DNA of 64,000 nt from Climacium dendroides (lineage: Eukaryota > Streptophyta > Bryopsida > Hypnales > Climaciaceae), in the NCBI GenBank assembly GCA_950106755.1, contig OX467082.1:31434001-31498000 (forward strand). Direction: 5' to 3'. Each line of letters starts with the position of its first letter. Position 1 is the stretch's first letter. The position numbers were made by a program, and so were the translations under genes. Shown here piece by piece: positions 1 through 12,340 of the stretch. The notes beneath the pieces were generated by a model. That model saw nothing but the letters and a program-made list of their open reading frames with translations. It made no database searches and was not told the origin of the DNA.

Positions 1-1906
1 TTTGGATCTTATTGGAAAAATCTTTTGATTGTATATCTTATGTCATCAATATCTAGGTCTTAATGTTGATTTTTTGTTTAGATATCCATGTCACATTTTG
101 GACAATGACTATGGGTATACATACCTTAATCTTTCCTACAATACACAACCTAGGCACTCAAAATGCTTCATTTTCAAGGACATGTTACTACAATTTTGTC
201 TTCATATTGTCATTACAAATTATAAAATGATGTATCAAAATGTCACATTATTTTTTAAAATAATAGTATTGATTGTATCTATAGAAAACAACTTCAATGT
301 AAAATTTTAGGATAATCCACCTTTAGTTATTAAAATGAGATACATGTATTAATTATTGTCCCTACTCAAAAGTGTCTTCTAATGCATAGATCCATATTAG
401 AGTTTTAATGTACATATCAATAGTGAACATTTTAAAGTACAAACACTTATACAGCACCTTCGGTTTTTAATCTCAAATTTTTCATAACTAATTCCATAAG
501 AATTTCAAAATATATGAACAAATGTAGATGAGTAGATTCAACTTCTACTTGTCATTCAAGAAAAATTGGTACTTTTTAGAGGTGTGGAAATCATTTGAAA
601 ATCTATATTAGTGCTTAAATGATACTCTATGGACATCTGAACTTACTTTATTATTTGATTGTTGAATTACCATGTCAATTTTCAATTTGTAACAAGGTAA
701 AATGGATAAAATATCACCAAACAAGCATGTACTATATAGGATGCTCTATTGTTGTAGAATTGACTTGAATAGTGCCAATCTACTCAAACTCCATCATTTT
801 ACTACATTGTAAAGATTCATCGTATTGAAGATAAGGATCATGATAGGTAAAGTGTTGTTAGTATTTACACCCTATGCTACTACGCAATGGCCTCCTTTTA
901 TTAATTTTGCAAATCTTACCCAAACTACAATGCAATATAACACAATTTTTTTGAGTAAGGAACCACTTGTACTTCTTTACATTCACTCAATATATAGCTT
1001 TGTGCTTGGTTCAAAGTTAGCAAAGCTATAAGATTTTATACTTTTGTGAATGAAAAGTTGTTCATGAAAACAAATTTGAGTAAGGTATTGATAAATGCAT
1101 AGGGTCTAATATTTTACAAATCATTTTCTGAAAAATAACTCTTTACAATAATTTTTTACCAATTTAATAAAAGTAGGATGATAAACACTTTAGAGTGAAG
1201 AAAATAAGAAAAGCAATCCTAAGCCATTGTAACAAGAGATCAATTTATAAAGAATAGAGGAGGAGAAGAAAAAAAAGAAGATGAAAGAATCTAATACAAA
1301 TATGTAATAGAAGAAAATACAACATGTCAACATCAAACTCTATCTCAATGAAATCCTATTCTCATCACCAAATATCTCAAGCTACATATTCTTTAAAAAT
1401 GTGAATAAATTTGTAGATAATTTAAAGATTGTTTTTTGACAATAATTCTAAATTCTTCTCTGGAGTGCTTGCAAGTCCTAATTTATCATTGAAATAATCC
1501 TCCTAACTTCGCCTCATAGACGTTGTTATAATTGGCTTTTAACTAAAGACTATTCACTTTATTCACCTCAAGGGGGCAAAGTTCCAATTAAATTATCCTA
1601 TTTGTTTTTCGGACTAAAATGTGTAAAAATTTATGAGTCCCATTTTTTGGACTTTGTAAACAATTAAGAAATATTTAATACTTTTATATTCAACCACAAG
1701 ATCCTCGTGGGGGTTTTGCATGTGTTATAGAAAATTGCCAAAATTTGAGGCGGTGGTCATAAAGTTTGAAAAGATATACCTAACTTTCTTAAATGACTTT
1801 GAAATTCCATATATTTTAATATGATAAAAAATCAAATCAAAAATATTTTTTGAAAACTCGGACATCATTTGAATTGGAATTTTGGATGTGCAACTTGCAA
1901 TTTTAA
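1..1906. other. AT-rich intergenic DNA, no gene seen
   Basis: This stretch is strongly AT-rich. Its open frames are short, have no recognisable domain and no composition change, and look like chance. I see no RNA gene. Parts resemble the diverged repeat interiors seen elsewhere in the window, but I cannot place element ends here. Confidence 0.6.
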
Positions 1907-2418
1907 CCTGTAAAGGTAAAAACTGCATTTTTTTGGCAACATAGCGATTTGGGTAACTCACTACAAACATAATTTTTAATCTTTTTTGTTGAAATTTTCA
2001 CATATGTACCCAAGGAGTATGTTCAAGCCTCAACAATTTTATTAACTTTTACATGGTTTAAAAGTTATTGCATGATATGTCATTTTCATTGCTTAGTGGG
2101 CAATCTAGTTAGCTCAAAAAAATTCTTTAAAAATCACTTTTAAGAAAAATAAGAATTTGAAATTGAATCTTTAGATTTATATAAGTAGGAAGCTTTGGAT
2201 CATTAACCAGGCTACTTGTTGAGTAATGAAAATGACATCTCATACAATAACTTTTTAACCATGTAATAAAAAATTATGAAAATTGTCAAGCCTTGAAGTT
2301 ACTCTTCAAGAAGTAGTTGTGTAAAAATTTCAAGTAAAAAGAATTAAAATTATGTTCAAAGTGAGTTGCACAAAATCACCATGTTGCCAAAAAACATACT
2401 AGTTCAGTGCTTTTAGGG
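1907..2418. mobile_element. Foldback made of two family-B left ends, TTAA-flanked
   Basis: TTAA lies on both sides (1903-1906 and 2419-2422). The left half carries the family-B left-end block (GGCAACATAGCGATTTGGG near 1935). The right half carries the same block inverted (a CCATGTTGCC form near 2380, read on the other strand). The two halves meet near 2150 and form a long imperfect hairpin. The normal family-B right end is absent. This looks like a rearranged derivative that keeps two mobilisable left ends. The terminal motif is decayed (CCTGTAAAGG and CTTTTAGGG), so it is an old copy. Confidence 0.55.
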
Positions 2419-2443
2419 TTAATGTCTTGATTGTAGCTTTTAA

Positions 2444-3329
2444 ACTCCTAAAAGCCCATTGTCTCCTCAAGGGACAAATTGAAGTTGAGATATGTTCCAA
2501 TGATTTGAATTTTTACTTGATTTTTTTGAAATCTTTTGAAGACGTGTAGTTTTGTAAGAACTTTGTGATTATATAATTTTTGTTTGAATCTAATGTTGGA
2601 TGAAGAAGTTATATAAGGATTTTAGGCAAATTTCAACTCAATTGGCAGCCTAGGTGTCAATATTGAGGGCAATATTTGATTGATTGAGGCCAAGGACAAA
2701 TGTAGAGGCTTGTTGGTTAAAAGGACAAAAGTTGGGGTGGGCAACGGGTGAATACTAGGACCATTGACCCACGGGAGATGAGTATTTTATAGTTTGGGGG
2801 GCTTCTAAATATAAAAGAATTATAGGGGTTAAGTAGAAGTTATGAGATAGAAGAAAAATTGCATCATTGGTAGTTCTAAGATGGAATTGAAACACATTAA
2901 TTCCAAATGTAAGATTGTTCTATGAAACAAACTTAACCATATGGAATTTATTTTCTTGAAAAATTATAAAAATTAAGTTCAAAAACAAATTGAATACATT
3001 AAGTTTTCTAAAGTTGCTCTAATTGCCCATGAAACAAGATGTTCCATAACTTTCTCATCACTAGCTCAAATAGAATGAATTAAACCTTTTCATGTAGACA
3101 AAAGTGTTTTCTATGAGAAGTTTTTTTTTTATATTTTGAGTTTTTGTGGTTCTTTTTAGCTACCCAACAAACTCCTTGTGTGGCATAAATTTTGTTCCTA
3201 GACACCAATTTAAATAAAAGTATAATCCCATCAAGCTAATGTGATTTTTATTATCGAGAAAAATTTCTAAAATCATGCCAAAAGTTGAGACCATAGAAAC
3301 CTATTTGAACTTTCATTTGTCAAAATCTT
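2444..3329. mobile_element. Truncated family-A fragments, opposite orientations
   Basis: Near 2440-2480 a degraded family-A left end is visible (CTCCTAAAAGCCCATTGTC, then a GGGACAAATTG form), after a TTAA at 2440-2443. From about 2847 to 3325 family-A interior sequence appears in the reverse orientation, recognisable by the block around ATGGAATTGAAACACATTAA. Neither piece keeps both ends. The reverse piece runs directly into family-C sequence near 3330, which suggests a deletion that joined two elements. Confidence 0.45.
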
Positions 3330-4173
3330 CATAAATATTTAGTTTTTAGCAAATTGAACCTAGGATCCTTTGGTTAACTTATTCAAGTACATTTTTCCCA
3401 ATTTTAGAGTGAATATCCCCATCAATTGTAAGTTCAATGTGCCTAAATTTCAAAATGTATACTTTTCTAATCCTTCCAAAAGGTGAAGTTTTATTTTTTA
3501 ACATTTAAAATAAACAAACATGTATGTCCAACAACTTGCACATTTTGTCAATATGTTGAAAAATGGATTGAAAACATGTGTAAAAATTTTAACCAATTTT
3601 TTTTTTCATATTTAAGAAAAAATATAAATTAAAAGGTATTATTGAATGAAAGATAAAATCAATATGCTAATAACTTTTGGAAGAATTTGAGAATTCTTAA
3701 TCCCAATGGTGAAAATGTTCTAGTAATAATTAATATTTTTTATTTCAATTTTTATCTCAATTTTTTTTTTGAAATTGAGAGCAAAAGACAACTGCGTATA
3801 TTTTTTTGTACCTTCATTGCATGCAAAGTAAAACTCTTCATAACTTTTACTTCATTATTTAGACTTCAATGGTTCAATTTTTTTTCCTTAGGTTCAAATG
3901 TTTTTGAGTAGGTATCAATATATACAATCCCCCCAAAGTAATTGATACTTTTTAGAATACATTTTTTGTTGCTTGATTTGACATTGAATTTTTTTTGAAA
4001 ACTTCTAACTTCTACAATATTTATTAAAATGACATGAAACAAAGCTTCGCACATAGATTATGATGAGTAGCATCCATCCTAAAGAATTCATGCACATTTT
4101 CCAAATTATAAAGTCAATAGAGCCTTTTTGAGTTTTCAAAAAGCCCAAAGTGGACTCCTGGGTCCTTTAGGGA
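3330..4173 (+). mobile_element. Family-C element, left end lost
   Basis: The interior matches the complete family-C copy at 61694-62564 over several hundred bases. Shared blocks include GATCCTTTGGTTAACTTATT at 3366, the AAAGGTGAAGTTTT block near 3480, and the right end with AAAAAGCCCAAA followed by GGTCCTTTAGGG. The right end is intact and followed by TTAA (4174-4177). The first ~115 bp of the family are missing and replaced by reverse family-A sequence. Confidence 0.55.
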
Positions 4174-5104
4174 TTAATAATTCCTTAACCCTTTAGGGAC
4201 CTAGTAGACACAATGTCTTCTTCAAATTTTTAAAGGCAAATTTTCAAGTAGGGTGAGACATATTTCAATATTTTATAAAATAGGATCTTGTAGAATAACA
4301 AATTTACATATTTGTTGAATTTTCTGATTTTCAAAATTTGAATGTAAAAAGTATGTAATAATTTATTTAGGAAGTGTAAACTCATAGAAAAAGGGAGCAA
4401 ACATAATGTTTCCCCAATGAAAGGAATAGTAGGGATGGAAAAAAATATTTTTTTGGACATATCTGATCTTTATTTTTAAAAAAAAAAATTGAGCCTAGAA
4501 TTTTTTTTCAATTTTTTATTTTTATCAATTTAAAATATAAAAATTTCAATTTCATGTGATTAAGAATACAAAATAACTAGAATATTTCCAAATTTTTTGA
4601 ATATTTTTCAAATAATATGCTAATAATATTAAATTTTGAATTAAAAAAATTAAATTAAAAAAATTTCTAGATTTTTTTAGGATCAAGTTTGGCTAGTTTT
4701 GTCTCTCTATTCCAATTTGTTTGGAAATATGTACAAAATTGAGAGAGTTTTTTATTTTTTTATTTTTTTAATAAAAACTACTATATTTATTCTAGATTTC
4801 AATACAATTTCTTTTGGTGTGTGTGTTAAAAAATTATTATTCATTTTCTTATAATTTTTCTAATTCCAAAGTTGTATTTTTTCCCTATAAAGTTGATCAT
4901 CCAAAATTGTTATAATCTAAAAATCCAACGGTCAAAATTTTCCAAAATTAATTCCATATATATTAAACAAAACATTCTTCACTTTTGTGCAATTAAAGTT
5001 AACAATTTCAAGCACATCTATGTACAAAAAATATCAAAGTGAGACAACTCATTGAAAAATGAAATCCTCTATAGTCAAAAAGTTGTTGGGCCTTGAGTGG
5101 TTAA
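4174..5104. other. AT-rich spacer, no gene seen
   Basis: A second terminal-like motif (TTAACCCTTTAGGGACC at 4184-4200) follows ten bases after the family-C end, but its partner end was not found. The rest is A/T homopolymer-rich sequence with no recognisable coding content. Confidence 0.5.
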
Positions 5105-6032
5105 CTCCTAAAAGACCATTATGCATTTTTTGGTAGCATAGAAATTTTAGACAAGTACTTGTGACTGGAGATTTGCATATTTTAGGCTGAAAATTTAATA
5201 GAAGGTGAGAATGAGGAATATCTTTCATATGCACTAAATTTCATGACATTTGAAAATATGAGTAAAACAATTATGGCCTAACATGTTATTTTTTTTTGTA
5301 AATGGGTAGTCCGGGCATATTTTAAAATCACTTTTTTTAAAAACAAAAATTTGATTTTGATTTTCTAGAGTTATGTATACGTGGAAAGCTTTGAATCATT
5401 CCATTTTGATCAATGAGACGAAAGTTATGAGGAATTTTAATTTGTGGATAGTTATGGATTTTCTATTCTAAGATGAATTTTGAAGTCCTTTATTTTATTC
5501 AGTTTTTAATATTTTAAAAAAAAAAATCTTAAAATGTGGATTGTTTATTACAACATTTCAACCATTGGGATTGGCATTTTTCAATTCCATAACTAAATTC
5601 TTAACAATCTTGTATTTTGAATCATTCTCTACTTTTTTCTACTTACTATTTTGTTACTATTTTTTTCCTATATGCTGTACAATTCCAAATGATCTTAATT
5701 TTTTCAAGTATATAGCCAACTTGTGATGAATGAATCCAAAGAAGCACAACTATTTTGGACATTTTTTCATATAAATGTGACCTAAAGTGAAGTTGCCCGA
5801 TTTTTCACAAGGCCAAAAAAAGGATTTTTGTGAATTTGAAAACTCATATCTTGCAATCTATGTGGTGGAAATTTCTAAAAAACTTTCCACATGTTCTCAA
5901 GTTAGCATAAAAGAAGATCCTATGGTTGCATGTGTCAAAATGTTTTTTTTTCTTCCAAAATTTGGTACTTGTATTAGAAATGGCAATTTTGGAGCATTTT
6001 TGGTGAAAATATAGTCATAGTCCTTTGAGGGG
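5105..6032 (+). mobile_element. Family-B TTAA element, complete
   Basis: The left end is CTCCTAAAAGACC directly after TTAA (5101-5104). The right end is GTCCTTTGAGG, with a mutated TAAA after it. It is 928 bp long, close to other full family-B copies. The interior carries the family-B landmarks: TTTTTTGGTAGCATAG near the left end, ATTGGGATTGGCATTTTTCA at about 5565, and GGAGCATTTTTGGTGAAAA near the right end. It has no coding capacity and is presumed non-autonomous. Confidence 0.7.
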
Positions 6033-6999
6033 TAAAGAATATAAATCTAGTGTTTTTTCTTCTATTTTTTTTTCCAGACTCTCAATTCTTCAATTCTCAA
6101 CATTAAATTTTTTATATTCGAAATTTGTATTACAAAAAATTTAGACTAAGAAGATTCAAAGCTTTACAATCTAGTCAAATAAGGTGCATGAGAAAATGTC
6201 ATTTTAGTTTACTTGCAAATATCTTACAGATCATTGTGATCCGGGTTTCCAAAATTTCTTCAACATATTTTTACACTAGTTTAGTGCAAGATCATATGGT
6301 CTTGATTCTTTAGGGTTGAAGGAGGGTCAAATGGTTTGAATAGGACACCTTATGTTTTCAACTTTGAAAATTCATAGAATACAACATATTTAACCAAGCT
6401 TGGGGGAGGGCCTTTTACTTCTATAAAAAAGAGGAGCCTCTAGTATTGAAAGTTCTTAAAAGTGTTGCACAAATTGACATGGAGGGAGGAGAAGTGCCTT
6501 TAGAAGGGCTATTAGCCCATCATCGACAACGTATTGAACAAGCATCAATTATATGGGTCTTATTGTAAATAAATTCTTCTTTGTTGAAGTACCTGGGGGG
6601 ATTTATACCTCCACTTGGAAGGTGGAGGTTCCATTGGTTAGCAATGTTATAAATATTGTGTGAGTGTTAAAAAATTTGTATACAATTTGGGTTGATTTTC
6701 TCTTGAGGTCTTGAGGAGGCTAATATTATTATAGGGGAAAAAATTCATCATAAGTTGTGACCACAAAGATTTTTGAGGCAAAAAAAGTGGAGAATTTAAA
6801 TGCATAGACCTTATATACCTTAATCCATAAACAATGCAACAAATGTTTTTTGTCTAATGAATGATAAGAAATTCACTTATATATGACAGATTGAAATGCA
6901 ACTATTCATCCTCGAAATTAGAGGTGGAAAAGGGAGATCTTCTACAGTAGTTTGACTCCCAATGAATATTTTTGTTTTTTTTAAACTAGATGATGTCAC
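6033..6999. other. AT-rich flank of the MYB island, no gene seen
   Basis: No reading frame with a recognisable product and no clear repeat ends are visible. Composition begins to shift towards higher GC near 6950, marking the edge of the single-copy island. Confidence 0.5.
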
Positions 7000-7404
7000 A
7001 CGGTTCCAAAAGGGCTTATTTGCACGGTCACCAGCCCGGCGTTCAAGGGTTAAAACACCTTAATAATCCATCTCCTCCCCACTCCCCCCCCCAAAAGATG
7101 ACGTGAAAATTGCCATTTGGTTTCGGAATAACCAACACTGCCTTTCCTCCGGTCCTCCCTACAAGTGGTGGCAGTGGCTTAGGCGCTGCAAATTTTATCT
7201 TTGTTTGGCAAAATCAACGTCAGTCATGCTTGACACTTTCTCCCCCATGAAATTCATGGAAATTCGTAGCACATCTCCAGGTCCTTTTACCTTTGAATAA
7301 TGCACTTTCATTACCTTCGCAGAAATGACTCCTCCTGGTGATGTCAATGGCATTGATGACCTCGGGTATTTTTGGAAGCCCATTCCTGAAAACGAGCATG
7401 CCAT

Positions 7405-7433
7405 TCCCAATCCCGAATCCCGAATCCCGAATC
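7405..7433. repeat. Short TCCCGAA heptamer repeat
   Basis: Three exact TCCCGAA units and a diverged first unit (TCCCAA) stand in tandem with period 7. The array is too short for functional inference. Confidence 0.75.
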
Positions 7434-9756
7434 ACCACATTTGGAACTGTGGTTCCCAACAGACGCAGACGACAGCTTGTGATCAATGAAGTCGTAACCG
7501 AAGCCAAGAAGAAGTGAAGAAGGCCTTCAAGTTGTTTTTTCGTACTTGGACTCATCAGCAGCGCTTCAGACAGAAAACTCCTGCCTCTCAGCAGTTGCAG
7601 CAGTGTGCGCGCTTAACTCGTAGCGGGTTGTGCAAACACTACGTCACGGTCGGAGCTTGTTCAACAACAGACAAAGGCAGGTTCGGAGAAACAAAGAAGA
7701 AATATCAATTCCGGTATGGAAACGAACTCCACTAGCTGCAGTCCATCAATGTTGTTCCAGTGCTAGCGTGCTAGCTAGCGAAAGTACGTACATTCCCCCT
7801 CTTCCGCAATCAATCAACAAGTTGCACATGTGTGTGCTGGAAAGGAGTAAATTCCCCGAATCATACTTGCTCTTTGGAGTCATCTGAACACAATCTTCGA
7901 CAGGGCAGGATCAGGAGGGATTTATTTATTTTTTTTACTGTGGTCCTTTGTTTTCTCCGGGCATTTTGCAGACTGCCAACAATGTTGACTGGGAAATTCT
8001 CTGCAATGACTGAACTTGCGACTACTAGCTACGGTAAGTAATGTCATTAAAATCATCCGTTTGTTGTACGGAGCTAATAAGGCTACTTCCCAGTTATTAG
8101 TACTGCATGGATCTGTTGAACCAGTACTATCGACAGTGTAACTAGTTGCCTGGAAGCAACTTAACTTACTCTCCTAGCTAGTTACAATTTACATGCGACA
8201 AGGAAGTTACTGATTTGAATTCAACCTGGCGCCCATTGAAGTGAGTTGAGTGACGTGAAACGGAGTCTGCCAATGCTGTTACTACTGAAGAGCAGTTGCT
8301 GCTGCAGTTTTTACAGTTGTTACTTCAGACTCTGAAACCGGGTTTTAACTACGCGGGTCGTGACATGCACTAGCAGGCAGTAAGTAAGATTTTTGTTAAT
8401 AAGACGGGACAAGGCGAGCGTCCGAGTACAGGTGAGCACTGGCGATGTACCACTCCCGGCCGATGAAACTTAATGACGACTCTTCGTAATCTGTAACTGT
8501 AGTCTTACACAATATGACTGGACACTGGAACTAACATTTGATGATTCAATGATGGCGATGAACTAATTAATGAACCGGCCTCATGGGGTTCTTGCTATGG
8601 GAAGTTGATCATCACCTTCAGATTTTCTAACTGAGAATCTTGGGCAGGTGTAGAGGAAGAAAAAGGGTTATACGTACGTACTCGAGTTAATGTATATATA
8701 TAGCATCTCCAGAGAATTTTTGTGATCATAAGTACCATGGAAGTTATCAATGAAGTTTCCTTGTTGAGGAACGTTACGTTGTTGCAAACGAATGGTAGTT
8801 ACCAGATGCGATGATCACAAGAATCAGCCCTAGCAGAACTGGACAGGAGCAATCGATTAGTAGCATTGAAAGGAATTGATCAGCTTCAGAGGATCCGGTT
8901 CGACCTTTCCCAGGGTCGTCTCTGCCATTCAATAATGGCGACAGTTTCAAGTGCAGATGATCTGAAAATTTGCAGAGCGAACAATAAGCAGAAGCCTTCT
9001 AGCGTGTGAGGAAGAGATCCCGCCATGGGTGAAACTCCACACAGTACAGACAAAGTCAACAGTTGGGAGAGTTTCTCCCAATCAATACACTTAATCAGCA
9101 CAATCTCGATCTTCAATTCCTTCAGAGCGCTGTGTTCGTTGAACTGCAAAACTCGGGGTTAGCAAACACGAGCACTAGATCTTACTCTCATCTGACACCC
9201 AATAATAGCGGATTAATGACGGCAACACTTTGAAGTCAGAAACAAAAAGTCGCACATTCAAGATAAATCTCTTCAGACATTCCCACACTCATCGATGGCC
9301 AAACGAATTAGACTGGAGCAGAGACCCGGCCGTATAATGCATGGTTTGTTGCTGCAAGAATAACTGTAAAACCAACTTGAAGTCCTGAACGGCCGGCAAG
9401 TTTTCAAAGAGGATGACATGGCTATGACAACAATATGACAAGTAATTGGCACAACATTCCACGCCATGAGCAGATTGATCAATCATCTTGAACTAGCATA
9501 AGTCAACGAGATGCAAGCCATGAAGGCAGGCTGCAGGCATGAATTCAAATCTTAGTGTAAGGAACACGTGTCATCTTTATTGCCTCAATAAACTCAAAAT
9601 AGAGGAGGGCCGAACATTTCAGTTGGGATTTCTACAATTGATGGGTATTAAATCTTCGTCACTGCCTCGGCTCCTTCCATCTCTCTCGAATTGAATTATT
9701 ATCAACTTCGGCACCACTGACATAGTAAGTGCAGTAAGAATCAAGGTGTCGAACGA

Positions 9757-9816
9757 ACTCTCCCTCTCTCTGTCTGTCTGTTCTCTCGGGTCTATCTCTG
9801 TGTCTCTTTCTCACAA
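9757..9816. repeat. Pyrimidine-rich CT tract
   Basis: The plus strand carries about 60 bases made almost entirely of C and T with CTCTCT and CTGTCTGT runs, so the minus strand is a GA-rich tract. Such tracts are common near plant promoters and untranslated regions. It lies downstream of the MYB gene, so it may belong to the 3' side of that transcript or to an undetected plus-strand unit. Confidence 0.6.
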
Positions 9817-10288
9817 TTTTCGGTCGGAATGTCTCAAGTTCCATGAAATGCTACCAGCATCCAATGTACAAAACGGTTTGTATCTTTACAAAAGCGGAAA
9901 CAGTCTGTACTGCAAGCCTGAAGAACATCTATCTATATATGTACGCGAACAACTGGAGAATTTAGCTTATCCAGGTAATACTAATACCCTACTGATTGCA
10001 CAAAAAAACGAAGCCGCCTCCGATGATTAATCGAAGCGCGCAAAATTGGATCGAAGAAGCCTCAGCAAAAGTCTCAAAAATGGGAAAAAAAAGACTTGCA
10101 CTTCGGCTATCAGAGAGGTGATCTTCAAAATGAGCGCCAGGTCTCCTCTTGGCCCCTTGGTAACGTTCCCTTCGGAAGAATGAATGGAGCCCTAAAATTC
10201 CTGCTACTCGTCGCTTGGCGTGGTTTTCCCAAGCAGCTCTGTACAGAAAAAAATCAAGCACACGAAAATTGGGAGCCAGGCCTCTGAT

Positions 10289-12340
10289 TCAGGCCGCTCC
10301 CACGCCGAGAAAATCAATGAATGGAACTGTTGCAGGCTCAGCATGGGAAGGAGCCATGACACCAGAGTCTTCTTCTGGGGAGTTTGCCGGGGCACTGGAT
10401 TTTACCGGCCATGAAGAAATCCCGAGCTTGAGCGCGCTGCTGTCCTTGCACACCCTTGTCGATTCGTGCCGTTGCTCAATGACGTTCCCGGAAAGCGCCA
10501 GAGGCGCCCAGTTCCCGAGCTCCTTTGTCGTGTCCTGTCTGCAGAAAGCTGGTGCCGGGGGTCGGACCACCGGTCGCCCGGTATCAACGCCCTGATGTCG
10601 TTGGATCTCCGCGCGGCGCGCGCCATTCGGGTAAGATTTGTGCAATTCTTCAACCTGATTCGCAAATGGGTTGGGCAGGGAAGAGCTCCAGTGTGTGTAC
10701 AGGTTGCCTTGTAGCGTTGCTTTGAGTCCAATGAAAGACTCTGGCGGTTGTGGCATCTCTAGGATGCCGCCTCGCTGCGCTCGCGCTTCCGCCGCTCGCG
10801 TTAGCAGCCCGGAGCTGATCTGACTGTCCATGGGGTCCCAGGGACGAGAACCTGCACAGCAAACTAAACATTAGCACATCCCAAATGTTGCAAGCAATCA
10901 AATGATGGCCGCAACAGCGTAAAAAATCAGATAAAAAACTCAATCTCCCGATTCTTCATGTTTCCCTATTGATCACCCTAGTGCTGAAGATCTCTAAGAA
11001 GTTCAAGATCTCGATTGAATCACCGTAAGCACCTGGTGGTAGCGACGGCGAGACCGAAATCGGTGGTGTGCTTCCGAAGTCGTTGCCTGAAAACCTCGGA
11101 AGCTTAGACGACGCTTCATCCGTCGAGTTTTGCTGCAAATTGGCGGTGTGATGTTGTTGCGGCCTGGTGAAGGTGGGTGATCCCGAGAGAGACGAGAGAG
11201 ACGACCTCGGGCGGTTCGTTGTGTCCGACTCTCCGGTCAATGCGTACTTCTCAATCCACGCCGTGATGGTATCCGTTCCCGTTCCCGAGCCCTGGTGAGG
11301 CGGGGGCTGACTGCCGTGGCGAGCCTTGCTGCTGCCTCCGCCGCCGCGGCGATTCATCTGCGCCTTGCGGCGCCCGTAGGCGCGTGACCGCTCCCGGTAC
11401 TTGCGCGCCATGACGACGTGCCAGTGGTTCTTGACTGCGTTGTCGGTCCGGCCAGGGAAGAGGCGCGCGATCATCGCCCACTTGTTGCCGTGGAACTGGT
11501 GCGCGGCCAGCAAACGCTCCTCCTCTTCCTCCGTGAATGGACGCCGGTTGATGCGCGGGTCCAGTTGGTTGAACCAACGCAACCTGCAGCTTTTGCCTGC
11601 AAAAACACACCCACCCCAAATCTCACGTCAACGCTAAAAATCACGCAATTGATGGCGCCGGGAACGCCATCACTCATCTGGTTCTAGATTTCCACGGCAA
11701 CAGCGTTTCAATTTCTTCATCTCCAATGTGCAACCCCAAGTCCAGTGATCGATTGCAAGAGGAGCTTTAGATCTACCCCGATAAAGATCCAAACTAAAAA
11801 CGAATGGTTAGGATACAAGCTCGCATGTGTTACATTACCTGATCGGCCTTGCAGTTTCTCCGCAATCAGGTTCCAGTTCTGCGGCCCATACTGCGCGACC
11901 AGCTCCCGGAGCTTCTCATCTTCCGCGGGTCGCCAGTGTCCGCGCGGGCAGAGCTTCGACTGGACGCTTTCCCCCTCCCGTCCGAGAAACCTGCCCTCTA
12001 TCATGTCCTCGTGGTCTTCGTCCTCCTTCATGTCCTCCTCTACGCAGCCATGTTCCAGGTCGTCGTCGTCGCTGGAGCGCGTTTGAACGCCGCGCCAGGC
12101 GTGTCGTTCCCCGAGCGCTTGGAAAGGGATGTTGGAGTGGCTCACGGGCGTTCCCGTGTCGGATTCCGAGTTCGAAGTGGTCACCGTTTCGGCCGAGGAG
12201 AATCCCCGGGAGGCAATCAGGAAATTCGGAGACGGCGGCCATTGCTGCTGGGATCGCTGGCCGTCTTCCGAGAAGTGCACCTGGCCCATGAGCTTCGCCG
12301 CGCCGGCCGACCAGGAGCTCCGTTCCTCCATAACCACCAT
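10289..12340 (-). CDS. R2R3-MYB transcription factor, subgroup 21 type (MYB52/54/105/117-like), three exons
   Basis: Predicted nuclear DNA-binding regulator. Exon 1 is 12340-11839. Intron 1 is 11838-11597 (GT-AG, phase 1, TTTTTGCAG acceptor). Exon 2 runs from 11596 to about 11024. Intron 2 ends at the GCTGTGCAG acceptor and exon 3 is 10851-10289. Two phase-compatible donors for intron 2 exist, exon ends at 11024 and 11033, giving 545 or 542 residues. R2 spans about residues 134-181 and holds its three spaced Trp residues (HW, NW, RW). R3 spans about 182-234, with Phe replacing its first Trp, as is normal in R2R3 proteins. The stretch ending [13 protein letters not shown], plus [11 protein letters not shown] and [11 protein letters not shown], is characteristic of subgroup 21. 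An acidic region lies at about 91-115. The protein ends [11 protein letters not shown], a motif I associate with this clade, which is the main reason to add exon 3. Without splicing, exon 2 would read on to a stop at 10956 and lose that end. In Arabidopsis, relatives act in organ boundaries, seed coat and cell walls; the role here is unknown. It is longer than most relatives. Confidence 0.9.

Larger units (their letters stand above)
7000..10288. other. GC-richer single-copy stretch, function unresolved
   Basis: Composition is clearly less AT-rich than the flanks, and none of the window's repeat families occur here. Several short open frames exist on both strands, but none has a domain I recognise. 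A good plant 5' splice site lies on the plus strand (TACG then GTAAGTAATG at 8031-8044). A TATATATA stretch lies near 8693. A G-box/ABRE-like ACACGTGTC occurs near 9568. A possible non-coding or small-protein transcript cannot be excluded. Part of the segment next to 10288 is probably the MYB 3' untranslated region. Confidence 0.4.
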
